Source: Thereva unica (Eukaryota; Arthropoda; Insecta; Diptera; Therevidae). Taken from it: a stretch of 64,000 nt of DNA. The stretch is from contig OX465281.1 of NCBI GenBank assembly GCA_949987705.1, forward strand, positions 194,171,112 through 194,235,111. The letters are read 5' to 3'. A program made the position numbers and the translations under genes. The notes beneath the pieces were generated by a model. The model was not told the origin of the DNA. It searched no databases and saw nothing but the letters and a program-made list of their open reading frames with translations. How positions within the stretch are numbered: position 1 is the first letter of the stretch; the number at the start of each line of letters is the position of its first letter. Of the stretch, positions 1 through 11,939 are shown in pieces.

Positions 1-35
1 AAAAGCGGGGAATCACCAAAAAATCTCGCAATATA

Positions 36-1093
36 CACTACCGTGCAAAAGTATAAGGACATCATCGAAAAAATCGATTTTTTGAGTTTGTGATTGTGTT
101 TTTATTGTGTTCAACAGCATTTTATGAGTTATGAAGGAACCAAAAATTCTTATTTTTAAGCATCAATGTAATTTCTGTAATTTCAAATATAATAACTATT
201 ATTTTATTTCAAACTACTTAAATATAGGCGCTGATGTCTTAGACAGCCATTCTGTAACATTTCAGTTCGTGTCGGTTCTTTCGCCCTCTGGTGTGTTCTG
301 TGTGCACTAAAACTGTTACATTCATTCCCGTCATTGTTTACTCGGGCAAAACTGATTGTTTTGTGTTCTGATTGGAAATGGCTCGAAAAAAGGAAATTCA
401 CTTGAAAAACTTTCACAAATTCAGTGCTGCGTAAAAAATTAAGACCACATTCACTTGGCTTTGGCTTGGCTTCATTTTCATCTGTGAAAAAAATTCGTTC
501 CAGTCTTGCGGAATCCAATTCCTGTGGGCGTTACCTTCTACGCCACAAAACTCTTGCTCGGGCAGGTCTGCATGTGAAGTTTTTTTATTGTGGTCCGATC
601 AAACTATCCTTTTGCGCAAAGGATTCGTCAATTGTAACCAGCAGACGCTTGCGTAATGGAGATCTGCCGAAAGAGCAGGACTCCATTTTCTTTAACTAAC
701 TTGAGGAAAGAACTTCCAACACGTCTTTTCCCATTTTTTTTGCTTCCTGAAGTTGTCCTGTTCTAACCGGTCCAGCATTCATTTTGCAGTGCATTTGGCA
801 GATAATTACAGTGCATTTATAATTTACATTGCAATACCGTCTTGTTTTATTTTAATGAAATTATTGCAGAAAATAGACACTAGATTTAGGTACAATTTGA
901 GTGTTTCATTTATTTATCCCAACATATCATTCGAAATCTGTAGGCATCGAAAGTAAAAGTTTCATGATAAAGTGTAGGTACTAGTTTATATACAAGATTT
1001 AATTATAAAATGCTGTTGAACACAATAAAAAACAATCACAAACTCAAAAAATCGAATTTTTCGAGGATGTCCTTATACTTTTGCACGGTAGTG
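36..1093. mobile_element. Tc1/mariner-like TIR element, non-autonomous or decayed
   Basis: Terminal inverted repeats of roughly 85 bp begin CACTACCGTGCAAAAGTATA at base 36 and are mirrored at 1011-1093, with only a few mismatches. The dinucleotide TA lies immediately outside both ends (34-35 and 1094-1095), which is the Tc1/mariner target duplication, and the CACTACCGTGCAAAAGT start resembles known Tc1-family ends. The ~0.9 kb interior has only short frames (about 100 codons on minus, 91 on plus). One minus frame contains the string IFFTDEN, which could be a worn remnant of a DDE motif, but no intact transposase is present. Confidence 0.85.
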
Positions 1094-1095
1094 TA

Positions 1096-1849
1096 CAGTG
1101 GCACCCACAACGTACTTTTGAGGAGCACATAGTACTACTACTTACCGACAGATGTCTGCACTGTATGAGTCAATGAAGTTTACCTCATTAGATCCTTAGA
1201 TCTAGATTCTAAGATTAAATCTAAAATTTAATTTGGTGTCCCTAAAAATATGTCCACCAATGTATGCTATAGCATTCGCGTCAAGTATTACACTTCTTGT
1301 TTACTCAATTTGTAAATACACGTAGAAAGTATAAAATAATATGAAAGTACCTAATGAATCAGTTGGTCACTACTTTGTAATGTATATAATTTACAAAAAC
1401 TTATGGTTGCATACAATTAAATGAATAAAAATTGGCTATAAAATTTGAATGCTATAGCATTCATGTCATTTTGCATCACTATGAAAACGAATGCATTCAC
1501 GTCCGCGAACGTGTTAAAAAGCACACACAAGAATAATCATCTTCGACATCCGAATGCTACACACGCGCACAGGAACATACGAGAATAGCAACACAATCCC
1601 ATGTCACACCGCCCAGGCAACTTTGAGGCGCGACGGCTACGAAATAGAACTTGGATTGATTGAGTCGCCACTCTCGGCGACCTCGTCGTCGAGTGGTCTG
1701 CATATTGTGCTGCACCCTTCATTCTCATAGAAAAGCTGTGTGTTCTATTCGTTTTTGCCAGTCGCTGTGGGAACTATTTTCGCCCTTAGTATGTTTACAG
1801 CAAAAAACAAATTCTCTAGAAAAATCTTTTAGATTAACCGCTATTTTAA
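1096..1849. other. Intergenic, no gene seen
   Basis: AT-rich sequence with only short chance frames. The string GCTATAGCATTC occurs twice (near 1267 and 1450), suggesting a degenerate repeat. No promoter, gene or element ends were identified. Confidence 0.5.
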
Positions 1850-1955
1850 CAGTTCAATTAGAGTGAGAGCGGCAGCATGCGTCTCATAAGAATACACGGT
1901 ATCTATAGAGTTGCCAAAGTTAACGCACGCCGCCGCTCTCACTGTAACTGAACAG
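1850..1955. mobile_element. Short MITE, family A (small copy)
   Basis: A 106 bp element with imperfect inverted ends: GTTCAATTAGAGTGAGAGCG on the left and its counterpart reading GTTCAGTTACAGTGAGAGCG from the right. The interior includes AGTTGCCAAAGTTAACGCAC and a TCTCATAAGAATACAC block. Both ends and interior match the larger copy at 34319-36005, where a TGA target duplication is clear. The duplication is not clean here (TAA against TCA). Confidence 0.7.
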
Positions 1956-1956
1956 T

Positions 1957-2100
1957 CATTATTTGAACTAGCTTCTCTCAGGATTACTCTGTCACCAGTT
2001 CTGATACTAGTCAATTTCCAACTAGTGCTAAACGTATTACAATTTTTTAAGAAGACAGCTTATTCCCGCAACCTCGGTACTATTCTTTATTAAGCTAGAA
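1957..2100 (+). repeat. Dispersed repeat, also present inverted near 45.7 kb
   Basis: The segment with TTTGAACTAGCTTCTCT and GTCAATTTCCAACTAGTGC recurs in reverse orientation at about 45690-45845. It has no coding signature. It abuts MITE family A here but not in the second copy, consistent with MITE insertion into an older repeat. Confidence 0.6.
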
Positions 2101-2819
2101 AAATTACAGGGATCCATAAGCACGTCCATTTTGTGTAATCAGCGGCACAAGCGTCAATCGATACTTCGTTAACTGACACGTCATTTATGTTAACATTTTG
2201 CAATTGAGAAGGTGGACAGGACTATCATTTGCTAAATTGATGAAAGCTTAAAATATAGTTGTTTTTTTTTTGTCATAAATTTGTAGTGCTTGTCCATAGT
2301 AATTCTGCATCAGCTGTTTTCTTTCTATATTAATTTTCGGCGTCAATCTGTTGTCTTCTACTTACGGTTACCTCTGCTCACAGTGCAAGGATGTAGTTGT
2401 CCCAGTCTACGTTAGCTCCCTCTATAGGTACGGACATCCATTGCCTTAGATTGATGTATCTAATGTATCATGAATGATTCTGTGATACATTGCATCCTTC
2501 GTTTTCTGCTAGGAGGGTTCAAGGTTGCTAAAGGTATTTTTTCCTGATGAAGGTAAGTGGTAGCGATCATCGTGATTTCCATACTAGCCAAAGTTATTAG
2601 CCAAGTTTTATCATCATTAGGTCAATCATGTATTATTATAGCCTAACCAAATGTTGATCTATAGATAATTCCTGTTAAACAGTGTTGTAAGCTCTTCATA
2701 CTCTTCGCTTTCTTACCTTTTCTCGTCCTTACCCCCGGTTGGGGCGTGCTTTTTTATTAAGAAGGTATCAAAGTTCATAATTTCTTACTCTGCTTATATA
2801 TTATAAATACTGTACTAAA
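2101..2819. other. Intergenic, no gene seen
   Basis: No long reading frame, tRNA or element ends recognised; AT-rich with poly-T runs. Confidence 0.4.
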
Positions 2820-3155
2820 GAGAGTAAGGTGTCTGGCTACCATCCCAGAGGTCCCGGGTTCGAATTCCGGCAACCACCTACATAACATTCCTTCTTTCAT
2901 CTCCCCTGTTGAGATTCCTGATTCCTCCTGTCAGTCTTCCTTAGTTCTTCCCCGCTCCCCCAAAAGTGCATGTCATCCGTTGTTTGATGAGATTCAACTC
3001 GCTTCAGGAAGCATAACACTCCAGCAAGCTGTTTCTCGATACCCCAATTGAATTGATAGAATTGCTGTTCCACATTGCACACTATATGAAGAAAATAGAT
3101 TGTTGACAGTATAAAGGGCCTTTCCCGAGCCTCTAGTCTTTCACATAGAGAAAAA
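2820..3155 (+). mobile_element. tRNA-derived SINE, copy 1
   Basis: The 5' part keeps a tRNA-like region with an intact RNA polymerase III box B (GGTTCGAATTCC, near 2857). It is followed by the family body: CATAACATTCCTTC, GAGATTCAACTCG, the GGAAGCATAACACTCCAGC block, and the 3' region ending TATAAAGGGCCTTTCCCGAG and CTTTCACATAGAG. Compared with the copy at 17870 it lacks about 70 bp of the 3' half. Six other copies are in this window. Confidence 0.85.
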
Positions 3156-3741
3156 GAAACTTCAATTGGTCGTCAACTCTTTTAACTTTCTGAAAGATGG
3201 AAATCTTCATTCTTCGATGACTATGATGACTATTTTCTACCCGTTCATTATATTCCATAACGATTAGCGATGACTTTCGTTGACACGGAGCGAAACTGAA
3301 GCCTTGAAGATATGCCCTACAACCCGTATTTCCAGTCCAGAACTCCGTGAGGTAATAACTCACCTTGCGATGTTCCCTTGTTGTCTACATTTGGTATGAG
3401 TCTATAGGCCCATCGGCTTTTAGTAGACTCGAGCCACCCTTTCTACCAGATATACATATACGCCATACTCCATCGCACTGCTGGTCGGATGGAGCGCTCG
3501 TGTATTGGGCCCTTTTCTTTGCCACCTCAAATCGATGCGGGTCATTCCTGCTATGGCTCAGAAAAATATCAATTTTTATTTGAAAGACCGCGCAATCTTT
3601 CCTCCGTTTCGTGTGGTCGCATTTTATACAACACTACGTTTTTTAAGGCACGGACGGTTGATATGCTTGCGCGGGCATAATTGCATAAAATTCGCATGGG
3701 AAAAAAGCAGGCGTGAGCAAGCTGTATCGTGTGGACCATTA

Positions 3742-4353
3742 GGGTTAAGACACAAAGAAAGCAGGTTGCCTGCTTTCCTATTACCAGCGCCTACCGGCGC
3801 TGATCAGCACAAATAATGTTTCCATGCAATTGAATGAGTATGTGCATAATAAAAGCAGGAAGGCGCTTATCGGCGCGGGCTGCCGGCGCCGACAAGTTTA
3901 CCGGAATGAATCTAGAATTCTTTTCGCGCAGGTTCAGTCAGGCTACAGGAACCAAAGATTATGGACATCGAAACAATTACACCACGTTCTGATTAAACGG
4001 CATTCTACTTTATTTAGTATATAATTGAAAGTTTCTAACGTCATTCTGGTATATTGGAAAAATTTATCTTTGTCTTTCTTTAGCTGTATAAACAAATGAT
4101 GATATTCGCCATGTAGTTTTCGATCCTTATTTATAGCATGGATACTTGTAATTTAATTTTTTAATTTTAAGGCCGATCTTTCAAAAAGAAATAATTCATG
4201 ATCTGATGAGCTAGACATGGTGGCTGGTAATTTTGCCTGCTTTTACATGCGTTTGTTATGGCCATGAACCGGCGCAGGTCAGCGCCGATCAACGCAGGCA
4301 TCCGCGAGCAGGAAATCTGAAAACAAGTACCTGCTTTCTTTGTGTCTTCACCC
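3742..4353. mobile_element. Harbinger-like MITE with TTA duplication
   Basis: Inverted ends start GGGTTAAGACACAAAGAAAG (left) and GGGTGAAGACACAAAGAAAG (from the right), 612 bp apart. TTA flanks both sides (3739-3741 and 4354-4356). The subterminal region is rich in GGCGC repeats (CCAGCGCCTACCGGCGCTGA and its mirror). A 3 bp TTA duplication with GGG ends is typical of PIF/Harbinger derivatives. No transposase is encoded. Confidence 0.85.
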
Positions 4354-4356
4354 TTA

Positions 4357-4962
4357 GGCACGACAAATTAATAAAATATTGTCTTCGTTAGGAGATACCC
4401 AAAACCTCCGAATCACAACCAAATTTGTCAAATACCAGATCGTATACTTTCTACATCACGCGTCCTTTATTTGTTGTTGCTATTTTCTATAAACAGCATT
4501 TCTATTCCTTTTGAGATAAGGAGGCACTGACGGCGTAAACCTCTACCGCTAGGCTCGGCAAATGTAACTCTAAGTTAAGCCTTCTGTTAGTCATCACTCC
4601 CAAATTAAAAAGCGGCATTACTACGCTTTCCAGCAAGTACCAGGAGGAACTGTCGGTGCTATTTTACTTTGTATTTATTAGTAGTGCTATTATTATATTT
4701 CTAGAAAAATTGTTTCCCCTCTCCCCATTGATGTGGTTTAACGGCCCATTATGAAGAACCACAAACTAGTGGTTCCATATCTAGATACACAAAAATTTTA
4801 CAAATTGGATAAGTCGAATCGATTACTGTCGTATTGGTTGTCATGAGGTCTCTACCTTCCAGCCAGCTCAACTCTATACCCTAAATAGCATTTAGACCAG
4901 GTTTATGCTAGTGCCGGCAATGCATGTTACTTATACGACATAAAAACAACTATTAAAATATA
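4357..4962. other. Intergenic downstream of the 5.0 kb gene
   Basis: No gene or element recognised. It lies 3' of the minus-strand gene at 4999-5342. Confidence 0.4.
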
Positions 4963-4968
4963 TTTATT
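4963..4968 (-). terminator. Poly(A) signal of gene 1
   Basis: AATAAA on the minus strand, about 30 bp past the stop codon of the small secreted-protein gene at 4999-5342. Confidence 0.6.
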
Positions 4969-4998
4969 TTTATTAATCAAAATATTTCACAAATTAAA

Positions 4999-5342
4999 TT
5001 AGCAGGGAAGAATATTGTTAACAACTACATTGTTAGCCACAGATTTGGGGTAGTTCCTGACCACAACAGACTCGGTCAAGGGAAGTTGATTAACGAGTAC
5101 TGTTGGCGGTAAAGCATTGTAAAAGCATGGAGCCACAAGAGGGTAGCTTGTTAATGTGGATGTTGCAATAGTAGGAGCAGCAAAAGTAAGACTGCTATAA
5201 CTTGCCAGAGGGAATGCAGAAGAAGCCTGTGAATATTTTAGGAAATAAAAAATCGAATTAATTAAAAAATGAAAGATGAAAAATTTGTTCCACTTACGCA
5301 AATGAAAGCGAGGATAACAAAAACTTTTCCGAGAGTGTTCAT
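4999..5342 (-). CDS. Small secreted protein, family member 1 (two exons)
   Basis: Exon 1 is 5298-5342 (45 nt, 15 codons, MNTLGKVFVILAFIC). A 71 bp GT-AG intron (donor GTAAGT, acceptor TTCACAG) follows in phase 0, and exon 2 is 4999-5226. The product has 90 residues. The hydrophobic N-terminus reads as a signal peptide ending near Ser-Ser-Ala/Phe-Pro. The mature chain of about 70 residues is rich in Val, Leu, Ser, Thr and Pro. It has one internal Cys (VAPCFYNAL) and ends ILPC. It lacks the PCPEG motif of its relatives and is the most divergent member; membership rests on exon structure, signal peptide and C-terminal Cys. A frame running through the intron exists but does not join the exon 1 frame. 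Secretion is well supported. Function is unknown; a structural secreted role is only inferred. Confidence 0.85.
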
Positions 5343-5401
5343 GTTGGGATGATTGCTTCTGTGGTTTCTAAAACAAGTACTACAGTAGAGTCTTACTAGC
5401 T

Positions 5402-5411
5402 GTTTATATAT
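5402..5411 (-). promoter_or_regulatory. TATA box of gene 1
   Basis: TATATAAAC on the minus strand about 65 bp upstream of the ATG at 5342. All seven members of this gene family have a TATA-type core promoter at similar distance. Confidence 0.65.
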
Positions 5412-6079
5412 GAAATAGTATTTCCGATATATTTTGCTACCATACGTGGTTTTAATTAACTTCTGGGGCTTGTTTGTTGTGAATCAAAGAAATTTATTTC
5501 CGCACCCAGAAATGAATGTTCGTATTTTATGTTTTTTTCCTGGTGTGCTCTCTTTATGAATCAGTTTGTTTACTTCTATAGAAATTCTACTAATTTATTG
5601 TGGCATCAACAAAACTCAATCAAACAAAAGAATTATAATTTAGCTTTTTTTACTGTAGCCATTTGGATTAATGATATTTAGGCATTTAATTTTGGGAATC
5701 GGGATTATTTCTTTCGGTACGCAGTAAATATGAGAGATTTGGCTGTAATAATTACAGAATGCTAAACGAATGTGGGCTTACACCATCCCCGCACAAACTT
5801 TTACCCTTGGAAAGGGGTTTGAAAATGTAACGAATTTTATTTCATGAGAATGTTCCAATTTCGAATTTGCAATTTGTGAACTCAACAACCCTTCTTAATA
5901 CCACGCAATAGCAATAACTTCTATTCTGTCCCAAATCCACACCGATCGACAAAACGGGTTCATACCTCATGTGGAACACTGCGGAACACCTCAGCCATAG
6001 CATTCATCGCTTTAGTTTAGACTAATCTGATTGCTGAACGCTTTTGAAAGGGTATGGTACCAAGCTCTGCCGACCAAAC
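5412..6079. other. Intergenic upstream of gene 1
   Basis: AT-rich, no gene or element ends recognised. It would contain the upstream control region of gene 1. Confidence 0.4.
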
Positions 6080-7120
6080 ACCAAGCTATTTGTAGCGACT
6101 CAGTTCTTCTTCCTTGACTCTACAGCCCAATTCGAGCCTTGGCTTCCATTACCCTTTTCCACCAGATGTCTCTCTGCTCCGCAGCTTGTCTCCAGTTTCT
6201 TGTGTTGAGCAGCTGCATCGGCCTTAACATTGTCTTCCCATCTTGACCGTGGTTTGCCAACTGGACTTTTGCCATCCGGTAGTAGATACAGGGCTTTTTT
6301 TGGCATCCTTGAGTCATCCATTCTTTGGACATGACCAGCCCAACGTAAACGAAGTAGCTTGGCATGGGTCGAAACTAGCTTCTGTACGTATGATGGTTTT
6401 GTAGATTCTTATTTTGGTTTTTCTGTGGATGTCTCTGGATTTCATTACTGGCTGTAGTGAAAAGTTCTGCTTACGGCGTTTATTCTTCGTTGTATCTCTA
6501 TCGTTTCATTGTTGCCTTCGCTAACTGTGGACTCCAGGTAGTTAAATTCGTTGACCCATTCGAAGTTATCTTCCCTCCAGGTGGTGTTGTGATTTCTTCT
6601 TCTTCTTTCCACCCTTGACTGAATTAGAATCTTACTCTTGTTGGCATTTATTTGCAGCCCTATAGCTTTGGCTCCCTCTTCTAATTCTGTGAATATTTCT
6701 CTATGACAATGGTATGACAATGATCTGCGAAGGCAGTTTATATCGTCAGCATATCATGACAACTTTTTTGATTTGTTAAGCAGGGTTGCGTTCGCATCAA
6801 TGTTTACTTTGCGAATAGCACCTTGTAGGCAGAGATTAAATAGCATAGGTGCCAGCCCATCTTTAAGCCTTGCTTGACTGCTTTAAGCCTTGCTTGACTG
6901 GGAAAGACTTCGTCAATTCTCTGTACACCTTGTCATTGTCATTTTTGTCAGTTTCGCTAGCTTTAGGGGTAAATCCAGCATTACATTTTTCCCTGTCGAT
7001 GCTGTCGTATGCTTGTTTAAAGTCGATGAAAAGTTGATACACTTCGATTTGCCTTTTTGAAAAAAGTTGATCCATTGTTGACCTATTTCTTCTGAATCCA
7101 GCTTGGTCTTCACTTAGTCT
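6080..7120 (-). pseudogene. RTE-like LINE reverse transcriptase remnant
   Basis: Minus-strand frames give a broken reverse transcriptase. There is a FIDFKQAYDSIDREK motif A near 7020, then YADDI around 6745 followed by GLQINANKSKI (~6640). A FNYLESTVSEGN...RRINA block lies at ~6500, and the C-terminal GH.qRMDDSRMPKKALY...GKPRSRWEDNV segment at 6230-6330. Frameshifts and stops separate the blocks, and a 20 bp tandem duplication lies inside. The order matches the 3' half of an APE-type LINE. The clade is given as RTE-like from motif style only. Confidence 0.8.
6861..6900. repeat. Exact 20 bp tandem duplication inside LINE
   Basis: The 20 bp unit at 6861-6880 (CTTTAAGCCTTGCTTGACTG) is repeated exactly at 6881-6900. 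It disrupts the reverse transcriptase frame and is probably a recent slippage. Confidence 0.95.
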
Positions 7121-7139
7121 GGCCCTAATTATTAGCTGC

Positions 7140-8219
7140 GTTCCCTTTCTACTATTTAGTACTTGTGAGCAGAGCAGAAAAGGAACGCAAAATTTTCTGA
7201 TTTGAGTTAAATCTCACTTGAAATTTTTGACGTTACTTTAAACTTTATAAATAAAAAATTCTTAAAAGAAGAATTTGTGACACAATGGAGAAATTAATGC
7301 GACAATGTCTAAAGTAAAACGAAAGATAATAATTTTTGATAATTATACGACTGAAGTTTTATTTATGGACGTTTTTATATGAGAAAATCAGCTCGACACA
7401 AATAAAAGCCATCTATCGGGTAATGGCGTAAGTGAAAATAATTCACAATAGACTCTTTATGCATTTGGTATTCTTATGGCCTCTACAAGGCCTTTTCGGA
7501 AATTGGAATCTTTTGTTCAAGTTTGCCCGTCATTTGCCCAATGGTTTAAAATTCTACGCCCGTCATTTGCCCCAACGGCCGCCAAATGCCCTTATTTTAT
7601 TTTTACTCGGGCTTGAATAGAAACATTTTTCAGTCTTAACATGAGAATGCTGTCTCAGAGTAAAACACTAGCAATTCTTGAGCCAAGCAATTGCATTTCT
7701 TCGCTCAATACTTATACTTTTCGACCAAGATATGTCTTTTTCGAAATAAGATTTTTCAGTTTTTTACTCAAGAAACTAAATATTTTTTATTCAAAACCAA
7801 ATTTGTATTAAATAAAGACAAGATAAAGTTTTAATTCGAGAATAGTTTTTGAGGCAATTCACTATTTTTTTACCTTGAGTTGCTTAAATTAAAAAGATGA
7901 GTATCTCAAACCAAGAAAAAATTTTTTTTTCTTACTTCTAGTCAACTTTTGTCTTCATCCAAGACAATAAAACCAAGACTAGGAGTATTGCTTATCCGAA
8001 GGCAATTTTGTTTTCGTTATATCCAAAACATTATTTGCTTGATTTAAGGAAAAGTCTCTTAAGCCAAGACTTTTTTTTATCAGTAGTGTAAAAATTAAAC
8101 AGTAAGCCAAAAAAGTTTCCCCCACTTTGGAAAACGCTGCCTTAACCTATCCTATTTATTGAGCCTGAAATGAATTATCTGAATCAATATTTGGTTGACT
8201 ATATTATTTGGTAGTTCCA
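7140..8219. other. Intergenic, no gene seen
   Basis: AT-rich, with a loose local duplication of the CCGTCATTTGCCC phrase near 7525 and 7560 and many T runs. No coherent coding frame or element ends found. Confidence 0.4.
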
Positions 8220-8224
8220 TCTTT

Positions 8225-8560
8225 GCATATCTTCTTTTTCTAATGGCGCTACAGCCCAACTCGAGCCTCCTCTAATCTTTTCCTCTAGTTTTCAAGATTT
8301 CTGGCAGAAGTCCAACAGTTCGATATGTGGAGTAATGTCTCCGCATCTGCTATAACCGCTTCCTTCCATCTTTTCCTCGGCCTGCCTATGGGTCTTTCTC
8401 CTTCAATGATGCCAGTGAAGACCTTCTTTACTGCTCTGTCTTCGGCCATGCGCTTGTCGTTTCCAGCCGGCGAATTCTATTGAGTTTTATGAACGTCACT
8501 CAGTCTATGCCGTCATAGATTTTGAGCGTCCAGGTTTCACTCCCATAACAACAGGGCGAA
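8225..8560 (-). pseudogene. LINE C-terminal fragment
   Basis: Minus-strand translation across frames gives a GERPIGRPRKRWKEA...ADAE block followed by NCWTSARNLENWRKRLEEA. This is the common C-terminal tail of arthropod RTE-like LINE proteins and resembles the 6.1-6.4 kb remnant. No reverse transcriptase core is attached. Confidence 0.65.
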
Positions 8561-8869
8561 CTAGTGTCTTATATATATAGTGTAAACTTCATCTTGCGAT
8601 GTATAGCTCGAGATTTCAGCAAATTACGGTGTGCGAAAAAGGTTTTAATTCCCAGTAGAATTCTCCCACCGATTTCTTCTACCTCTTCGTGTTTATTCAT
8701 CACGATTGAGCCTAATTATGCGAAATGTCTACTACTTCTAACTTATATTTACCTATCTTTAGTATAGGTAATATTGGATGGCGGCGAATCTAAACCCCAC
8801 ATCTGCACTGCCGGTGTTTCCCAGGAGTCAATTGTATAACCTGCTCTTTTCCTAATTTTTATAAATGAA

Positions 8870-10511
8870 CCTCTCCAACCCACTTAACAGCTTCGCTCAT
8901 AATTATAATCCGAGCTACCTTCGGCAATATAAGGCCAACACATGCCTCACCATCGTGAGCTCATGTCGAACCTTGTCAAGAGGGACATCGAACTTATCCT
9001 TGATTGAGTCGCCTCCAAAATAAAGTACACCATGGCGGCGCAACCAGTACATCATTTGTGGTGTAAGACCCCATGTCTTACCCAGAAGCCTTTTGCAGGC
9101 CCAAATGGCCCTTGTGGATATGCTGATAAAGGAATCAAGTTGATCGTTCTACTTCAGTCTCTTGTATAACTTTATTTGACTGAGTCCGAGTACTCAACTG
9201 TTGTACCCTGGATACAGATAGGACCTAGGTCCACTTTGTAGCGTTTGGTGAAAGGTACCAGGACAGACTTATTTGGGTTGATTGCCAGGCCCTCCTTGGT
9301 GCACCATCTTTGAACTTTTCGCAGTGCTGTTCTCATTACCTCTGTAATGGCCAAGTCAAACTTCCCAGAGACAATGGTGGCAAGATCATCTGCATAACCG
9401 TTGACATCGAAACCAGATTCAGATAGTTTGCTAAAAAGTACATCCAGAACTAGTGACCAGAATAACGGGGATAAGACTCTACCTTGAGGGCAGCTCTTAA
9501 TAGCCTTAACACTAATGGTGGAGACACCTAGAGTAGTAGAAATGTCATGATCTACAAACATGGCATTTATCCACTCAATCGTGTAAGGATCCAGATTTCT
9601 AGAGATAGAATCGTAGTCAGTATTATCGAAAGCACGTTCGATGTCAAGGATAAAGCAGTTTCTTTGGCGAGGTAGGCCTTTTAGATTTTACTGACAATGA
9701 GGTGTAAAGCAACCTCTGTACATTTATCCTTAGAGTAAGCCAACTGGGAGCCAAGTAGAGGAAGGGAGAGCTCCAGCTTGCACCTATAATGAAGGTCTAG
9801 CAGCCTTTCCATCGTTTTCAAAAGGAAAGAGGTTAAGCTGATAGGGGTCTACGATTTAGGCAGCTGCAGGGGTCTGTTGCCCTGTTTCAGGATAAAAAGC
9901 ACCACTATTTTCCTCTAGTTGGTTGAAATGTATCCCCAGTTGAAGGTGGTTCTAAGGAGGCAGACCACGTTGTAGAGAATCAGATCAAGGCACTTCTAAA
10001 CAAATGTCGGAAAAATTCCATCTCCTCCCGGGGACTATAGGGTTTAAAAGAGGCCACTGCAGATTTAATCTTGTCACAGTCGAATATGTTCCCTGAAATG
10101 CAATAACTGTCTGGGCTGGTCCTGTGACTACAACCAGCATCCAATGCTGGAGGATTGACCCTGGAAAGTGCTCTCTGATAAGGTACCTCAAGGATTCTTC
10201 GTGGTTAGAGGTATAGGAGCTATCCTCCTTTTTGAGAAGGCCCACTTCGTTGAAAGAGTATCTGGAAAGTAGCTGTTAGAGTCTAGTCGCCTCTGTTAGA
10301 GTCTGAAGGCTCTCACAGTGTTTCCACGAGGCAACCCTTTTGGAACGTCTCAACCCCTTGTTGTAGGCTGTTAGGGTGAACCTATATTCATCCCAATGCC
10401 CCAGTATGTTTTGCCTTCTTGAACGATCTCCTAACGTCTCTACGTATTGCAACTAGCCTGTCGTTCCACCAGGCCACTTTACACGACGACAAAGGAAGAG
10501 ACAGCGTTGCT
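8870..10511 (-). pseudogene. LINE (LOA/R1/Jockey-like) reverse transcriptase remnant
   Basis: Reading the minus strand from 10511 downward there is first the endonuclease-RT linker (AWWNDRLVAIRRDVRRSF, near 10460). Next come FILDIERAFDNTDYDSI (motif A, ~9640), CPQGRVLSPLFWSLVLD (motif B, ~9490) and GYADDLATIVSGK (motif C, ~9395), then GLAINPNKSVLVPFTKRYK. A tail resembling WACKRLLGKTWGLTPQM lies at ~9070. Several stops and frameshifts are present. The motif style differs from the RTE-like copies here and fits a LOA/I/R1/Jockey-group element. It abuts the 3' tail of the next LINE at 10512. Confidence 0.8.
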
Positions 10512-11815
10512 GTCATCATCATCATTGCGCTCCTTTAATCCCTCATGGGACATAGGGCGGAAACAGTTGCCCTCCAGCGGACTCTGTTTTGCGCCACAGC
10601 TCTCAGCTCCGACCAGGATCTCCCAGTTGTTACGGCTTCTGCTAGTAGGGTTTTCCTTCACGTTGTTCTAGGTCTTCCGACTCGACGGGATCCTGGCGGA
10701 TCCCAGCCAAAGGCCTGTTTGGCTAGATTTTCGTTTTCGCGTCGCAAGGTGTGGTCAACCTGATTTGGTTGTCTATCCTTTCTTGGCCGGCATGGCGCCT
10801 TAGTTTTAGTTTTAGTCGGATTTAGGCTTAAGCCTGCTGGACTACTTTCTGTTGCCAAATTGTTCAACATGTTTTTGAGGTCCTGGTGTCTGTGGGCCAG
10901 CAAACAGATATCATCTGCGTAGTCGAGATCCTTAAGGCGGTCTAGCAAACCCCATTGTATGCCGCCTGTTCTACTATCTAGAGCGCCGACAAGGATGTCG
11001 TTTATTACTATAAGAAATAGTAATGGCGAAAGTAGGCATCGTTGCCGTAGTCCTGAACTCACCTCAAAGCTGTCGGATAACTTTCCATTATGGAGAACTC
11101 TTCATTTGGAATTGTTATATATTCTGTTATTTGATCAGGCAGCCCACGTCGCCGTAGTGCCTACCATATAAAGCTTCTATTGAGCGAGTCGTACGCTTTC
11201 TCATAATTTACGAAAGCAAGGTAAAGGGGGGATCGGAATTCAGTAGACTGCTCCACTATTTTTCGTAAGATGTTGATATGATCTATACATGAGCGGCCCT
11301 TCCTGAATCCGGCCTACTGCCTCCTAAGCGTTTGGTCTACTGCCTCACTTATCCAAGATAGTAATATATCTGACTAAATTTTATCCACTGAAGATAGTAA
11401 ACAGATGCCTCTCCAGTTGTCGCATATTGTTAGGCCCCCCTTTTTTGGTATTTTGACTATGATACCTTCCGTCCAATCCTCCGGAAAGGTACAGGTGTTC
11501 CATGCTATTTCCAGGATTGGCTGAAGCGCATCTGCTATGAGGCTTGAATCGGGTTTCAAGATGGCGAGATGCCATCTTTTCCAGCTGCTTTACCATTGGC
11601 CATCGCATGAATTGCGGCTACTATTTCCGTCTTGGATGGGGGCCCGGGTGGTTGCTGTAATGGTGGGAAAAAATCAGCCCCTCAGTAAGCTGCGTGGCAT
11701 TCTCCAGTTCACATACTGAGCTGATTGAATCCGCAAGCAGGTCTGATTTCGAGGCCACAAGCCCCTGAAACTTAGACCAGTTAGTCATCCTAGACATCCT
11801 AGTTACTAGTACACA
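10512..11815 (-). pseudogene. RTE-like LINE, copy a (inverted partner of 13.4 kb copy)
   Basis: Same family as 13437-14878 in the opposite orientation. Minus-strand motifs: IIVKIPKKGGLTICDNWRGI (~11430), SGLRQRCLLSPLLFLIVIND (~11040) and DYADDICLLAHRHQDL (~10910). A fused TLRRENENLAKQAFGW...GRPRTT tail lies near 10740. About 370 bp between the NPTKTK region and the C-terminal tail are deleted relative to the other copy. The 3' end carries GGATTAAAGGAGCGC followed by an (ATG)n tract at 10512-10530, a microsatellite-type tail. Confidence 0.85.
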
Positions 11816-11895
11816 GAGAAAACCAAACAAAGATATACCAACGACAAACCATCAATTCGAAGCGAAAAAAACATAATTGCATTATTATAAACACA

Positions 11896-11901
11896 TTTAT
11901 T
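11896..11901 (-). terminator. Poly(A) signal of gene 2
   Basis: AATAAA on the minus strand about 40 bp beyond the stop codon of the gene at 11940-12492. Confidence 0.55.
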
Positions 11902-11939
11902 ATTATTAATTGATTTCACCAAATAGTATTTAAGTTTTA

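Noticed and set aside
4999..5301. 100-codon single frame running through the intron of gene 1
   Set aside because: The frame enters from a retained intron out of phase with the signal-peptide exon; the spliced form has consensus GTAAGT/CAG sites identical in position to six paralogs.
10545..10763. Plus-strand frames over the LINE copy at 10.5 kb
   Set aside because: They are antisense shadows of a minus-strand LINE.
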